Shown here in pieces: positions 16,931 through 27,012 of a stretch of 53,333 bases of DNA. The stretch is from Chryseobacterium luteum (GTDB lineage Bacteria; Bacteroidota; Bacteroidia; Flavobacteriales; Weeksellaceae). Both the position numbers and the translations under genes were made by a program. Within the stretch, counting starts at the first letter, position 1, and every line of letters starts with the position of its first letter. A model generated the notes under the pieces. The model saw nothing but the letters and a program-made list of their open reading frames with translations, made no database searches and was not told the DNA's origin. Location of the stretch: assembly GCF_000737785.1 (NCBI RefSeq), contig NZ_JPRO01000017.1:1-53333 (forward strand), given 5' to 3'.

Positions 16931-17782
16931 ATGACAGTATCAGAATTCAAAAAATATTTTAAAACAGAACTTTCCAGGCTTTATAATGAGTCGGAATGTA
17001 CTTTTTTATGCTCAGTTTTTATACAGAAAATCGTAGGTTTCAATTCATTTGATCAGAGAAAACTATCCCACCGGGAGCTTCTTTCTGATGATGAAGAACA
17101 GCTCACCCAGGCTGTTTCAGGCTTGAAAACAGGCAGACCATATCAGCAGATCCTTGGGGAAACTGAATTTTACGGTATGCTCTTTTTTGTGGATGAAAAT
17201 GTTCTTATCCCACGTCCTGAAACGGAAGAACTGCTTGAAATAGCCATTCAAACAATTCAACGTTCAGAGTTCAATATTAAAAGTTTAAAAATTCTTGACA
17301 TCGGAACCGGAAGCGGCGTGATTCCACTGGTATTAAAAAAGCATTTTCCGGGGGCGGAAATTTCATCCATTGACTTTTCTGAAAAAGCTTTGGAGACTGC
17401 AAAAAGAAATGCTCAACATCATCAGTTGGAAATCAATTTTATCCATGCAGATTATCTGAACTTTGAATTGCCCGAAAGCTATGACATTATCATTTCCAAT
17501 CCTCCTTATATAGGAATTGAAGAGGAAACGGAGATTGCAGATTCTGTTAAGAAATTTGAGCCTAAAATGGCTCTTTTCTCTCCTGTACAGGATGCTCTGG
17601 TCTTCTACCGGAAAATTGCGGCAGATTCCAGAAAATATTTGAAAGATAATGGTCTTCTGTTTTTAGAAATCAATCAAAAGCTTGGTCCTGAAACGCTTGA
17701 ACTGTATACTGAATATTTTTCCGGGGTCCGGCTGGTCAGGGATTTATCTGAAAATGACCGCTTTATTGTGGGAAAAAAATAA
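16931..17782 (+). CDS. prmC: Peptide chain release factor N5-glutamine methyltransferase
   Basis: A 283-aa SAM-dependent methyltransferase that methylates the GGQ glutamine of release factors RF1 and RF2. The SAM-binding motif DIGTGSGVIPL and the catalytic NPPY (residues 190-193) are present, with an N-terminal helical domain as usual. The start codon directly follows the yaaA stop. The assignment is strong from the motif pair and length. Confidence 0.94.
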   Translation: MTVSEFKKYFKTELSRLYNESECTFLCSVFIQKIVGFNSFDQRKLSHRELLSDDEEQLTQAVSGLKTGRPYQQILGETEFYGMLFFVDENVLIPRPETEELLEIAIQTIQRSEFNIKSLKILDIGTGSGVIPLVLKKHFPGAEISSIDFSEKALETAKRNAQHHQLEINFIHADYLNFELPESYDIIISNPPYIGIEEETEIADSVKKFEPKMALFSPVQDALVFYRKIAADSRKYLKDNGLLFLEINQKLGPETLELYTEYFSGVRLVRDLSENDRFIVGKK

Positions 17783-17791
17783 AAATAATCC

Positions 17792-18151
17792 ATGAAAATT
17801 ATTACCCATACCGGAAACAATATAAAAATCGCTGAAATCATCTCTGATGAAATCATTATCCAGTCTGTTCAGGACGGTCTGGATCTTCTCGGGGATATTT
17901 ATTATCAGGGCTTCGATAAGGTAATTATGTATGAAAAGAATGTCACTCCTGAGTTCTTTGATCTGAAAACCAAAATAGCCGGAGATATCCTGCAAAAATT
18001 CTCCAATTACCGTATAAGCCTTGCCATCGTGGGAGAGTTTGATAAGTACGAAAGTAAAAGTATGAAAGATTTTATTTTCGAAAGCAACAAAACGAAGCAC
18101 ATCAACTTTGTTGAAACTTTGGAAGATGCTCTGAACCGGCTTGGAAGCTGA
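17792..18151 (+). CDS. DUF4180 domain-containing protein
   Basis: A 119-aa small cytoplasmic protein of the DUF4180 type. It shows the segment DGLDLLGDIYYQGFDKVIMY and a C-terminal KTKHINFVETLEDAL. The function is unknown. It follows prmC by 9 nt and is likely the last gene of the operon, ending before a long hairpin. Confidence 0.75.
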   Translation: MKIITHTGNNIKIAEIISDEIIIQSVQDGLDLLGDIYYQGFDKVIMYEKNVTPEFFDLKTKIAGDILQKFSNYRISLAIVGEFDKYESKSMKDFIFESNKTKHINFVETLEDALNRLGS

Positions 18152-18197
18152 TATCCTTTTCAGGAATCTATATCTGTTTTTCAAACCACAAACAAAA

Positions 18198-18260
18198 AAA
18201 CCAATGAACCTTTAGATTTGTACAGCCATGAAACGGTTTAATCTGAATGTTCATTGGTTT
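18198..18260. terminator. Long hairpin between convergent genes
   Basis: Perfect 12-bp arms AAACCAATGAAC (18198-18209) and GTTCATTGGTTT (18249-18260) enclose 39 nt, with a possible inner AGATT/AATCT pairing. The position between convergent DUF4180 and rhomboid genes suggests bidirectional termination, though the loop is unusually large. Confidence 0.6.
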
Positions 18261-18281
18261 ATGCTTTGATTGAAGCTTATC

Positions 18282-18935
18282 TTATCCTATTTTCTTCCTG
18301 ACGAAAATTTCATACCCAAGATAGATCAGCGGGAGTGACATGATTCCCAGGTACAGAGCATTATGCATGGCGGTATCCGGAGCTACAGCCACGGCATAAA
18401 CCAATCCGAAAAATGCACCTCCAAGGTGTGCTGCATGTCCTATATTGTCGTGCTGTCTTGGATTCATCATCATATATACAGAATATCCGAAATACAGCAG
18501 TCCGAAAATATATCCCTTAACCGGAATCGGAATAAAGAAGATATAAATTCCTATATCGGGGATCATTGCTATGGATGCAAATAATATTCCTGAAACGCCT
18601 CCACTTGCTCCTACAGCAGAATACCACGGTTGTTTCTGGTAAATGTAAAGCGAAAGGAAATTCCCCAGCAATATAGAACCCAGATACACAATTGTGAATC
18701 CAATATTTCCGAAAGCCTGAATGACAATAGGTCCAAAGAAATACAGCGTCATCATATTAAATACCAGGTGCATGATATCAGCATGCAGAAACCCTGATGA
18801 AAGCAGACGGATGTACTCTTTTCTGCCCAGAATAGATCCTACGCTGAATTTATACTTTTCAGTAATACCTGGATTGTTAAATGCAACAAAACTGATAATA
18901 GCGGTGATTATAATAAATAAGATGATAATATTCAT
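18282..18935 (-). CDS. Rhomboid family intramembrane serine protease
   Basis: A 217-aa membrane protease with about six transmembrane helices. The catalytic dyad is Ser111 in GASGG and His170 in AAHLGG; the supporting HxxxN (His56, Asn60) is also present. Rhomboids cleave transmembrane substrates within the lipid bilayer; the target is unknown. It is 11 nt downstream of the topoisomerase IV A gene and probably shares its transcript. Confidence 0.92.
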   Translation of the reverse strand: MNIIILFIIITAIISFVAFNNPGITEKYKFSVGSILGRKEYIRLLSSGFLHADIMHLVFNMMTLYFFGPIVIQAFGNIGFTIVYLGSILLGNFLSLYIYQKQPWYSAVGASGGVSGILFASIAMIPDIGIYIFFIPIPVKGYIFGLLYFGYSVYMMMNPRQHDNIGHAAHLGGAFFGLVYAVAVAPDTAMHNALYLGIMSLPLIYLGYEIFVRKKIG

Positions 18936-18946
18936 AATTTTAATTC

Positions 18947-21535
18947 TTAATTTTCTGGTTCACCGCTTTCAAACAGGTCACCGATTACAGTCCGGTCGTC
19001 GTCTACAATACCGTCTCCGGTTTCCGGTTCTTCATATACTTCCGGCTCCTCTTCTACCGGCTCAGGAATGGTAATATGGATTGTTTTTACTTTAAATTTC
19101 GTGAACTGGTTACCAATTGCTTTTATTCCTTTTACTGTAATGAACTCGTCAATATGTATGGTTTCCGGGTCGCGGTCTTTGCCCTTATCTTTAGCAAAAA
19201 TGATCTCAGCTGAAGCACCGTCTGCCACGATTACATTTTCAATAAATGATTTCGGGTGTTCCGAAGGCATGAAAGTCTGTACATTCACTGTATTTTCCAG
19301 AAGGAACCGCTTGATAAAATACATTTCTTTTTCTCCATCATAATAAATGCAGGTTATTGGCTGTTGCGGCTTCCATTTTTCCAGGACCAGATATTCGTCA
19401 TCGAAACGGTTGCCCAGATCAAAAGAAACCAGCTTTACCTCGCCATTGGTATTGATGGTCAGAATTCTGTCGTCTCCTTTAAAGCTGCCTAAAAGAGTGC
19501 CCCTGCCATCTGCATTCAGTCTTCTTACGGTATCATCAAACCAGATTTTTCTGGGAGCCAGTGTAGAGACACCTTCTTCCTTCAAATCTACTTTTTTCAC
19601 AGAATATTTGGTCACCAGGTTTCCTTTGGAATCCCTTCCTTTAATGGCAAGTTCAGAGAAATCTATTTCCATTTTATTTTTCCTGATCCTCGGATTCGGT
19701 TTTAAAAGGACGGTTACCGTTTCTGCTTCTCCGTTGGGGTTGGCCGAGAAATATAATGTTTCTGAACCTTTTTTATCAGAGGCCAGCGGATAATCTGTAT
19801 TTCGGGTCACCGCAGTTATAGAAAAACGTTTCATATAATATGGTCCATCCCTGCCTTCGCGGTAGATCATATTGTAAACCGTTCTTTTATCGTTCTTCTT
19901 CCATATGGCAACGTGCAGGATATCTTTTCCGACGAATGTTTTGGCATCCACCTTAACAACCTTCATGGTTCCGTCTTTTCTGAAGATAATAATATCGTCT
20001 ATATCCGAGCAGTCGAACAGATACTGATCCTTTTTCAGGGATGTCCCGATAAATCCTTCTTCAAAATTGGCATAGAATTTTTCATTGGCTACCGCTACTT
20101 TTGTCGCATCAATAGTATCAAAAATCCTGAGCTCCGTCTTTCTCTGTCTGTCTTTTCCGTATTTCTTCTGGATATTCAAATAATAATCAATCGCATAAGC
20201 GATCAGGTTGGCAAGGTTGTGTTTTACCTGCTCTATTTTGCCTTCGAGGGCAGCTATATTTTCTTTAAATTTATCTAAATCGAATCTTGAAATTCTCTTG
20301 ATCCTGATTTCAGTCAGTCTTAAAATATCTTCCTCCGTTACGGCTCTTAAAAGGTGTTTGGTATGAGGTTTTAATCCTTTATCAATGGTTTTAATCACAT
20401 CTTCCCAGGTTTTCACCTCTTCAATATCGTGATAAATCCTGTTTTCGATAAAAATTCTTTCCAGTGAAGAGAAGTGCCAGCTTTCCTGAAGCTCGTGAAG
20501 TTCAATTTCAAGTTCCTTCTTAAGCAGCGAAACGGTATGCTCGGTATTCATTTTCAGAATATCGGACACATTCATGAACATAGGCTTATCTCCTACAATC
20601 ACACAGGCATTCGGGGAAATCGTCACTTGGCAGTCCGTAAATGCATACAGAGCGTCAATGGTTTTGTCCGGCGACACATCATTATGAAGATGAACGAGAA
20701 TCTCTACGGTATCCGAGGTATTGTCCTCGATCTTTTTGATTTTGATTTTCCCTTTTTCATTGGCCTTCAGAATAGAATCAATCAGGTCGCTTGTGTTTTT
20801 TGAGAAGGGAAGTTCGGAGATCACCAGCATATGTTTATCCGTCTGGGTAATCCTGGCTCTTGTTCTTACCTTTCCGCCTCTGTGACCGTCATTGTATTCG
20901 GAAACATCAAGGTAGCCTGCCGTCATGAAATCAGGAAACAGCTCAAATTTCTTTCCTTTTAAGTGGGCAACGGATGCATTGATGAGCTCGTTGAAATTAT
21001 GGGGAAGAATTTTTGTAGAAAGTCCCACACCGATCCCTTCTACTCCCTGTGCAAGGAGCAGCGGGAATTTCACGGGAAGATCAATAGGCTCGTTATTTCT
21101 TCCGTCATAGGATTTTGCCCATTCCGTTGTTTTAGGATTAAATACCACTTCCAGAGCAAAAGGTGTCAGCCTGGCCTCGATATATCTTGCCGCTGCGGCA
21201 GAATCTCCGGTATAGATATTTCCCCAGTTTCCCTGAGTATCTATGAGGAGCTCTTTCTGGCCGATCTGCACCATGGCATCGGTAATGGAAGCATCTCCGT
21301 GGGGGTGATACTTCATGGTATTTCCTACGATATTGGCTACTTTATTGTAACGGCCGTCTTCCAGCTCCCGCATAGAGTGCATGATCCTTCTCTGAACAGG
21401 CTTGAGCCCATCATAGACGGAAGGAATCGCTCTATCCAGAATTACATAGGAAGCATAGTCCAGAAACCAGTCTTTATAAAGTCCTGAGACTTTTTTCAAG
21501 CTCTCACCTTCATGCGGGTTTTCTTCTGTCGTCAT
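18947..21535 (-). CDS. parC: DNA topoisomerase IV subunit A
   Basis: An 862-aa type IIA topoisomerase subunit that breaks and rejoins DNA for chromosome decatenation. The N-terminal breakage-reunion domain contains GLKPVQRRIMHSM and the catalytic Tyr118 in AAARYIEARL. A GyrA-like C-terminal domain follows, without an obvious GyrA box, consistent with ParC rather than gyrase. The acidic C-terminal tail (EEPEVYEEPETGDGI) is notable. It is in a minus-strand cluster with parE and a small membrane protein between them. Confidence 0.93.
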   Translation of the reverse strand: MTTEENPHEGESLKKVSGLYKDWFLDYASYVILDRAIPSVYDGLKPVQRRIMHSMRELEDGRYNKVANIVGNTMKYHPHGDASITDAMVQIGQKELLIDTQGNWGNIYTGDSAAAARYIEARLTPFALEVVFNPKTTEWAKSYDGRNNEPIDLPVKFPLLLAQGVEGIGVGLSTKILPHNFNELINASVAHLKGKKFELFPDFMTAGYLDVSEYNDGHRGGKVRTRARITQTDKHMLVISELPFSKNTSDLIDSILKANEKGKIKIKKIEDNTSDTVEILVHLHNDVSPDKTIDALYAFTDCQVTISPNACVIVGDKPMFMNVSDILKMNTEHTVSLLKKELEIELHELQESWHFSSLERIFIENRIYHDIEEVKTWEDVIKTIDKGLKPHTKHLLRAVTEEDILRLTEIRIKRISRFDLDKFKENIAALEGKIEQVKHNLANLIAYAIDYYLNIQKKYGKDRQRKTELRIFDTIDATKVAVANEKFYANFEEGFIGTSLKKDQYLFDCSDIDDIIIFRKDGTMKVVKVDAKTFVGKDILHVAIWKKNDKRTVYNMIYREGRDGPYYMKRFSITAVTRNTDYPLASDKKGSETLYFSANPNGEAETVTVLLKPNPRIRKNKMEIDFSELAIKGRDSKGNLVTKYSVKKVDLKEEGVSTLAPRKIWFDDTVRRLNADGRGTLLGSFKGDDRILTINTNGEVKLVSFDLGNRFDDEYLVLEKWKPQQPITCIYYDGEKEMYFIKRFLLENTVNVQTFMPSEHPKSFIENVIVADGASAEIIFAKDKGKDRDPETIHIDEFITVKGIKAIGNQFTKFKVKTIHITIPEPVEEEPEVYEEPETGDGIVDDDRTVIGDLFESGEPEN

Positions 21536-21541
21536 TTATTT

Positions 21542-22018
21542 TTAATCGTTTTTCTCTTTATTAGTCTTTACTACTTTATTCAGAGAGAGTTTTAAATCGT
21601 TTACTTCTTTTTGGCTCAAATAAGATATCTCATATTTGAGGATGGTAGAACCGCTGTTTTTGCTTGAGATGGTAATGTATAATCTTTTGACAAAGAAAAT
21701 ACGGACGATCTCGTACCCGATCAGCTTATACTTTGGAAATTCATCATGCAGAGGTCTGTCCACAAAAGGGATAATATTCCTGTTCTTAAAGTTCAGTGCT
21801 TCTCCATCGCTGTCATACTCAAATATCTGCCTGCCGTTAAGATGAAAAACGGCCAACAGTATAAGGGGAACAATAAGAAGGATATAGCTCTCTTTTCCTA
21901 CAGCCTTAAATCTATATTCATTCAGCAAAAATGCTGCAATTCCAAATATAGCCAGCATCATCAGCAATGTATGTACAAAATTGTAAACTGAAGCCTTGTT
22001 GCGATTGCTAAGTCTCAT
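21542..22018 (-). CDS. Small membrane protein between parC and parE
   Basis: A 158-aa protein with two hydrophobic helices (about residues 10-30 and 43-60) followed by a soluble C-terminal domain of about 95 residues. The soluble part contains FEYDSDGEALNFKNRNI and ends with a lysine-rich tail. It is 6 nt upstream of parC and 31 nt downstream of parE, so all three are probably one operon. No family is recognised with certainty. The layout resembles short membrane proteins with PH-like domains, but this is weak inference. Confidence 0.7.
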   Translation of the reverse strand: MRLSNRNKASVYNFVHTLLMMLAIFGIAAFLLNEYRFKAVGKESYILLIVPLILLAVFHLNGRQIFEYDSDGEALNFKNRNIIPFVDRPLHDEFPKYKLIGYEIVRIFFVKRLYITISSKNSGSTILKYEISYLSQKEVNDLKLSLNKVVKTNKEKND

Positions 22019-22049
22019 TTGAGGTATCTATGTGTATTAGTTTAGTTTT

Positions 22050-23933
22050 TTAACCTGCTACTTCATCCAATATTTCTTTCTTGTCGATATCAGGATCTTC
22101 CACGACTAGGTTTTCAAGGATAAACAACTGCCTGTCCGGTGTATTTTTACCCATATAAAATTCCAGCAGCTGGTCTATCGTCTGGTCCTTGCCTATCACT
22201 ACAGGCTCCAGGCGGATATCTTTTCCGATGAAATGTTTGAATTCATCCGGGGAAATCTCTCCAAGTCCTTTAAAGCGGGTGATTTCCGGGTTTTTCCCAA
22301 GCTCATTCAGAGCTTTTATTCTCTCCGGTTCGGTGTAGCAGTATCTTGTTTCTTTTTTATTCCTTACCCTGAACAATGGCGTCTGAAGAATGTAAAGATG
22401 CCCGTTCTTGATCAGATCCGGGAAAAACTGAAGGAAGAATGTGATCATCAGCAGGCGGATGTGCATACCGTCCACATCGGCATCGGTAGATATAATTACC
22501 TGATTGTACCTCAGATCTTCCAAGCTTTCTTCAATATTCAGAGCGGCCTGAAGAAGGTTGAATTCTTCATTCTCGTATACCACTTTTTTAGTCAGTCCGT
22601 AACAGTTCAACGGCTTCCCTTTCAGTGAGAATACAGCCTGGGTTTCTACATCCCTGGATTTGGTGATAGATCCGGATGCAGAATCTCCCTCGGTAATGAA
22701 GATCTGGGTTTCTCCTTTTCTTTCATTTTTCTGGTCGTTGTAATGCTGTCTGCAGTCACGGAGCTTTTTATTATGAAGAGATACTTTTTTAGCCCTTTCC
22801 CTTGCCAGCTTCTGGATTCCTGAAAGTTCTTTTCTTTCTCTTTCGGAGATGAGAATCTTTCTCTGGATGGCTTCAGCAATTTCGGGATTTTTGTGCAGGA
22901 AATTGTCGAGCTTGCTTTTCAGAAAATCAATGATAAAGGTTCTTACGGTAGGTCCGTTAGGGCCCATATCGTTAGATCCCAGTTTTGTTTTGGTCTGGGA
23001 TTCGAATACAGGTTCTTCCACATTGATGGAGATCGCTGCAATAATAGATTTCCTGATGTCTGAAGCATCAAAGTTTTTATTGAAAAATTCGCGGATCGTC
23101 TTTACATACGCTTCCCGGAAAGCATTCAGGTGTGTTCCTCCCTGCGTTGTATTCTGCCCGTTGACGAAAGAAAAATAGGTTTCCGTCTGTGATTTGTCTG
23201 AATGGGTGATCGCCAGTTCTATATCCGTATCTTTCAGGTGAATGATAGAATACAGGATTTCGTTTTCCATTTCTTCTTCCAGCAGGTCTTTAAGGCCGTT
23301 TTCAGAATAATAGGTCTCGCCGTTGAAAATTATTTTCAACCCGGGATTCAGATACGCATAATTGCGCAGCATTTTTTCTATATATTCTTTTCTGTATTTG
23401 AAATGAAGGAAAATTTCACCGTCAGGAATAAAAGAGATCTCAGTACCGTTTCGGTCTGAAGTATCTTTTTCTTCATAATTCTCAGTGATCATTCCTCTTG
23501 AAAACTCAGCCATCTTCAATTTTCCTTCCCTGAAGGATCTCACACGGAAATATTCTGAAAGGGCATTAACAGCTTTGGTACCTACCCCGTTCAATCCGAC
23601 AGATTTTTTGAAGGCTTTGCTGTCGTACTTACCTCCGGTATTCATTTTGGAAACGGCATCCACTACTTTACCCAGCGGAATTCCACGGCCAAAGTCACGG
23701 ATGGTAACTTTTCCGTCGTCCACCTTTATTTCAATTCTTTTCCCGGATTTCATCCTGAACTCATCAATAGAGTTGTCCAGAATTTCTTTGAGCAGAATAT
23801 AGATACCGTCATCCGCAGAGGAGCCGTCTCCGAGCTTCCCGATGTACATTCCGGGGCGCAAACGGATGTGTTCCTGCCAGTCGAGGGTTCTGATATTATC
23901 TTCTGAGTAGATTGGATTTATTTCTTGTGACAT
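22050..23933 (-). CDS. parE: DNA topoisomerase IV subunit B
   Basis: A 627-aa ATPase subunit of topoisomerase IV. The GHKL ATPase motif ILDNSIDEF is near the N terminus. The TOPRIM domain has ITEGDSASG and [12 protein letters not shown]. The start at [13 protein letters not shown] (23933) is preferred over an in-frame upstream start because it gives the typical N terminus. It leads the parE-membrane protein-parC-rhomboid cluster. Confidence 0.94.
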   Translation of the reverse strand: MSQEINPIYSEDNIRTLDWQEHIRLRPGMYIGKLGDGSSADDGIYILLKEILDNSIDEFRMKSGKRIEIKVDDGKVTIRDFGRGIPLGKVVDAVSKMNTGGKYDSKAFKKSVGLNGVGTKAVNALSEYFRVRSFREGKLKMAEFSRGMITENYEEKDTSDRNGTEISFIPDGEIFLHFKYRKEYIEKMLRNYAYLNPGLKIIFNGETYYSENGLKDLLEEEMENEILYSIIHLKDTDIELAITHSDKSQTETYFSFVNGQNTTQGGTHLNAFREAYVKTIREFFNKNFDASDIRKSIIAAISINVEEPVFESQTKTKLGSNDMGPNGPTVRTFIIDFLKSKLDNFLHKNPEIAEAIQRKILISERERKELSGIQKLARERAKKVSLHNKKLRDCRQHYNDQKNERKGETQIFITEGDSASGSITKSRDVETQAVFSLKGKPLNCYGLTKKVVYENEEFNLLQAALNIEESLEDLRYNQVIISTDADVDGMHIRLLMITFFLQFFPDLIKNGHLYILQTPLFRVRNKKETRYCYTEPERIKALNELGKNPEITRFKGLGEISPDEFKHFIGKDIRLEPVVIGKDQTIDQLLEFYMGKNTPDRQLFILENLVVEDPDIDKKEILDEVAG

Positions 23934-24075
23934 ATATGATTTCAGCAAACATACAAAAGTACGAAATTGTACAAAATTATCCGAATTTTTTCGATTCGTT
24001 TTTTTTCAACATTCAACCTTAAATATTGCATTATTATTAAGCAAATTATATATTTACAGTATTATTCAATATCAT

Positions 24076-27012
24076 GTGAAAAATTTATTTATTCTTCTCT
24101 CATTTTCCCTGACTTTATTATGCCCTGTGTTATCTTCTGCACAGATCCCGGGGATGGTCAATTATACTGAAGAAGACGGTCTGAACAGTTCCTACACCTA
24201 TTCACTCAGCCAGGATAATACCGGATTTCTGTGGATTGGAAGTGATAACGGACTGTTCCGTTTTGACGGAAGGGAATTTAAGCATTTCAACAATAAACAA
24301 GGCTTGAAAAATATAGAAGCCCTGTCTTGCATTCCTTTATCCAACGGAGAAATTTTCATAACACCTTTTCTGAATGATTTTGCTTACCTGAAAAATGGCA
24401 GAATCATTAATTCGGATTCAAACAGTGAACTGAAAAAGATACAGTTTACCCATAATCCCGATTATTATATTGATAAGAATTCTCTTTATCTGTTTTCCAG
24501 CTATAATCCTAAGAATATTTATTTCTACCGGAATGAAAAAGTAGGCAGAATTCCTCTGGCCGTTAAAACCGATTCTTTGGATGCCTATTATGCGTTTGGC
24601 CTCAGTATGCATGATAAAATATTGTATCTGTCTCTTCAGAAAAAAAGGGGAAATATTCTGGCTTACGATATTGCAACCAAAAGGAAAACAGCCTGTAACC
24701 TTTCCATCGATAATAATACCCCCATAATAAGGAAAGGCAATATTTTTGTTTTCAGAAACAAAAGAAAGATTGATGTTTACAAGCTCTATAACAAGTTTCA
24801 TTTCAAAAAAATAAAAAGCTATACGGCACAGGAAAACATACACAGGCTCGTCGTAGACAATAATTACCGGCTCTGGTTATGCCCTGAAGAAGGCGGTACA
24901 ATGTATTTCAAACAGTCCTTATTGGATGACAGCAGGTTTTCTGATCCCGTCAAAATGATGGAAAACTATATCATCAATGATATTTTAGTGGATAAAGATA
25001 ACAATACGTGGTTCTCTACCCGGAATAACGGGCTTTTTTTCATTGCTGACCGGTTTTTTAAAAATTACATTCAATTTCCTGTCAAAAATAATTTATCAAA
25101 CATAAAGGCTATTGCCAAAAATAGTCATGGTATTTTCCTGGGCTATAACGAAGCTAAAAGTGGCATATATCACAATGGACAGATAACGGATCTTGTTTTT
25201 GAAAAAAATATTAAAATAGAACACAAATCTATCTTTTCTGATAAAAATACAGTGATATTCGGGTTGACAAGAAGTCTTTTTCAATATGATGTCATGACCA
25301 AGAAAAAATATTTTTTAAAGGATTTTCTTTTAAAAAATATTGTGCCCTATATACCAGGATCTATCATATTATGTACATCAGACGGGCTTATCGCTTATCA
25401 TTACAAAACAGGCAGCTATACTGAAATACTCAGCAAAGAAAGGATGTATACAGCTCTTCCTTATGCCAGAGACAGCCTGTTTGCCGGAAATTTTAAAGAT
25501 CTTTATAAAGTGAGTACTGTTTCTAAAAAGAAAAAATTGTTTCTGAAAGGATATTATTTTACAGATCTTAAAAAATTCGGTGATAATCTGTATATCGGGG
25601 CTACCAACATTAACGGGATCATTCTTTTTGATCATTCTAAGATCCTCATGAAAATTTCGGAAAAAGCCGGACTGGTTACAAACCAAATCAAAAAAATTGA
25701 AATAGAAAACAAAAATATATTCTGGGCAAGTACAAATTACGGACTCAGCAGGATTGAGCTTAAGGGATCACATGTAAAGATCAATAATTTTACCCAAACA
25801 GACGGTCTTCCATCGAATGCGGTATCGGGATGTGTTATTTCCGGGGACACCATTTATGTGGGAACGTCCAAAGGGCTGGGTATCCTGTCGATTAAAAGCC
25901 TGATGAGCCAGAAAAAATTCATCAGCAAAAAGGTGATCATCAATTCAGTTGTCATCGGTGGCAGGGAATTTTTTGATATTCACCAGCTGTTAACGAGCCA
26001 GACGCCAGACAATGATGTTACCTTCAATGTAAGTTTTCCGGATTTCACCTCTCAGGGAAAGATAGCTTACCTGTACAAAATCGAAGGGCTTAGCAATGGC
26101 TGGCAAACGGGCAATTCCCAGAACATTATTTTCGCCTCCCTTCCGCCGGGCCGGTATACATTTAAAGTTTTTGGAATCGGGTATAACGGAAAAAGATCTT
26201 ATGCTTCTACTGACCTGAATTTTGAGATCCTTCCTAAATTCTGGCAGACATGGTGGTTCAGACTGATGATCACCAGTCTTGGTGCTGCTGCCCTGTTCAT
26301 TATTATCACCCTGTATTTTCAGAAAAAAAGAAATAAAAAGCTGGAAACATTATATTATGAGAAAAAGATCGCCGAGCTGGAACTGCAGGCCATCAAGGCA
26401 CAGATCAATCCTCATTTCATTTATAACTGCCTCAATTCTATACAGTTTCTTCTGTATAAAAAAGACTACCGGGAAACAGAAAATTACCTGCAAACGTTTG
26501 CCCGGATGATCAGGAAAACGCTGAATTATTCCGAGAAAACATTCATGACTATTAAAGACGAGGTGGATTACCTTGCATTATACCTGAATATGGAAAAGCT
26601 GAGATTAAAAAACCTGTTTGACTATAAAATCATCTTATCAGGCAGCATCAATGAAAACTGGGCGGTCCCTTCCCTGCTGATCCAGCCTTTCGTGGAAAAT
26701 GCCATAAAGCACGGCATCGCAGGCTTAAAAGACAGGAAAGGAAATATACAGATATCATTTGAACATACCGGAACATCAATCTGTGTCATTATAGAAGACA
26801 ATGGTATAGGAATAGGCAGCGAAAGGCAGACAAGACCTGATTCTTTCGGGCTCAGATTATCCCGGAAAAGAATTGAAACATTCAGGCAGCTTTTTGATAC
26901 CCATATTATCCTGGAGATTTATGATCTCTCTGAAAAAGAGCAAAGACCGGGAACCCAGATCAAACTTTATATAAAACCTTATGAAAACCAAAATACAGGC
27001 ATGCATCGTTGA
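24076..27012 (+). CDS. Beta-propeller sensor kinase of LytS type (Y_Y_Y domain)
   Basis: A 978-aa membrane sensor. A signal peptide (MKNLFILLSFSLTLLCPVLSSAQ) leads into a large periplasmic region of two-component-regulator propeller repeats (for example SQDNTGFLWIGSDNGLFRF), then a Y_Y_Y domain at about 640-715. One transmembrane helix lies at about 727-750. The cytoplasmic His_kinase domain has the phospho-acceptor His780 in INPHFIYNCLNS and an ATPase with EDNGIGIG. The start is GTG; an ATG two bases earlier is followed at once by a stop. The gene overlaps its regulator by 32 nt. Compared with SusR/HTCS hybrids this is a split system without DNA-binding fusion. Confidence 0.9.
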   Translation: MKNLFILLSFSLTLLCPVLSSAQIPGMVNYTEEDGLNSSYTYSLSQDNTGFLWIGSDNGLFRFDGREFKHFNNKQGLKNIEALSCIPLSNGEIFITPFLNDFAYLKNGRIINSDSNSELKKIQFTHNPDYYIDKNSLYLFSSYNPKNIYFYRNEKVGRIPLAVKTDSLDAYYAFGLSMHDKILYLSLQKKRGNILAYDIATKRKTACNLSIDNNTPIIRKGNIFVFRNKRKIDVYKLYNKFHFKKIKSYTAQENIHRLVVDNNYRLWLCPEEGGTMYFKQSLLDDSRFSDPVKMMENYIINDILVDKDNNTWFSTRNNGLFFIADRFFKNYIQFPVKNNLSNIKAIAKNSHGIFLGYNEAKSGIYHNGQITDLVFEKNIKIEHKSIFSDKNTVIFGLTRSLFQYDVMTKKKYFLKDFLLKNIVPYIPGSIILCTSDGLIAYHYKTGSYTEILSKERMYTALPYARDSLFAGNFKDLYKVSTVSKKKKLFLKGYYFTDLKKFGDNLYIGATNINGIILFDHSKILMKISEKAGLVTNQIKKIEIENKNIFWASTNYGLSRIELKGSHVKINNFTQTDGLPSNAVSGCVISGDTIYVGTSKGLGILSIKSLMSQKKFISKKVIINSVVIGGREFFDIHQLLTSQTPDNDVTFNVSFPDFTSQGKIAYLYKIEGLSNGWQTGNSQNIIFASLPPGRYTFKVFGIGYNGKRSYASTDLNFEILPKFWQTWWFRLMITSLGAAALFIIITLYFQKKRNKKLETLYYEKKIAELELQAIKAQINPHFIYNCLNSIQFLLYKKDYRETENYLQTFARMIRKTLNYSEKTFMTIKDEVDYLALYLNMEKLRLKNLFDYKIILSGSINENWAVPSLLIQPFVENAIKHGIAGLKDRKGNIQISFEHTGTSICVIIEDNGIGIGSERQTRPDSFGLRLSRKRIETFRQLFDTHIILEIYDLSEKEQRPGTQIKLYIKPYENQNTGMHR

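Noticed and set aside
20474..21487. Several plus-strand frames of 60-174 aa
   Set aside because: All lie opposite parC and mirror its codon structure; they carry no start context or family signal.
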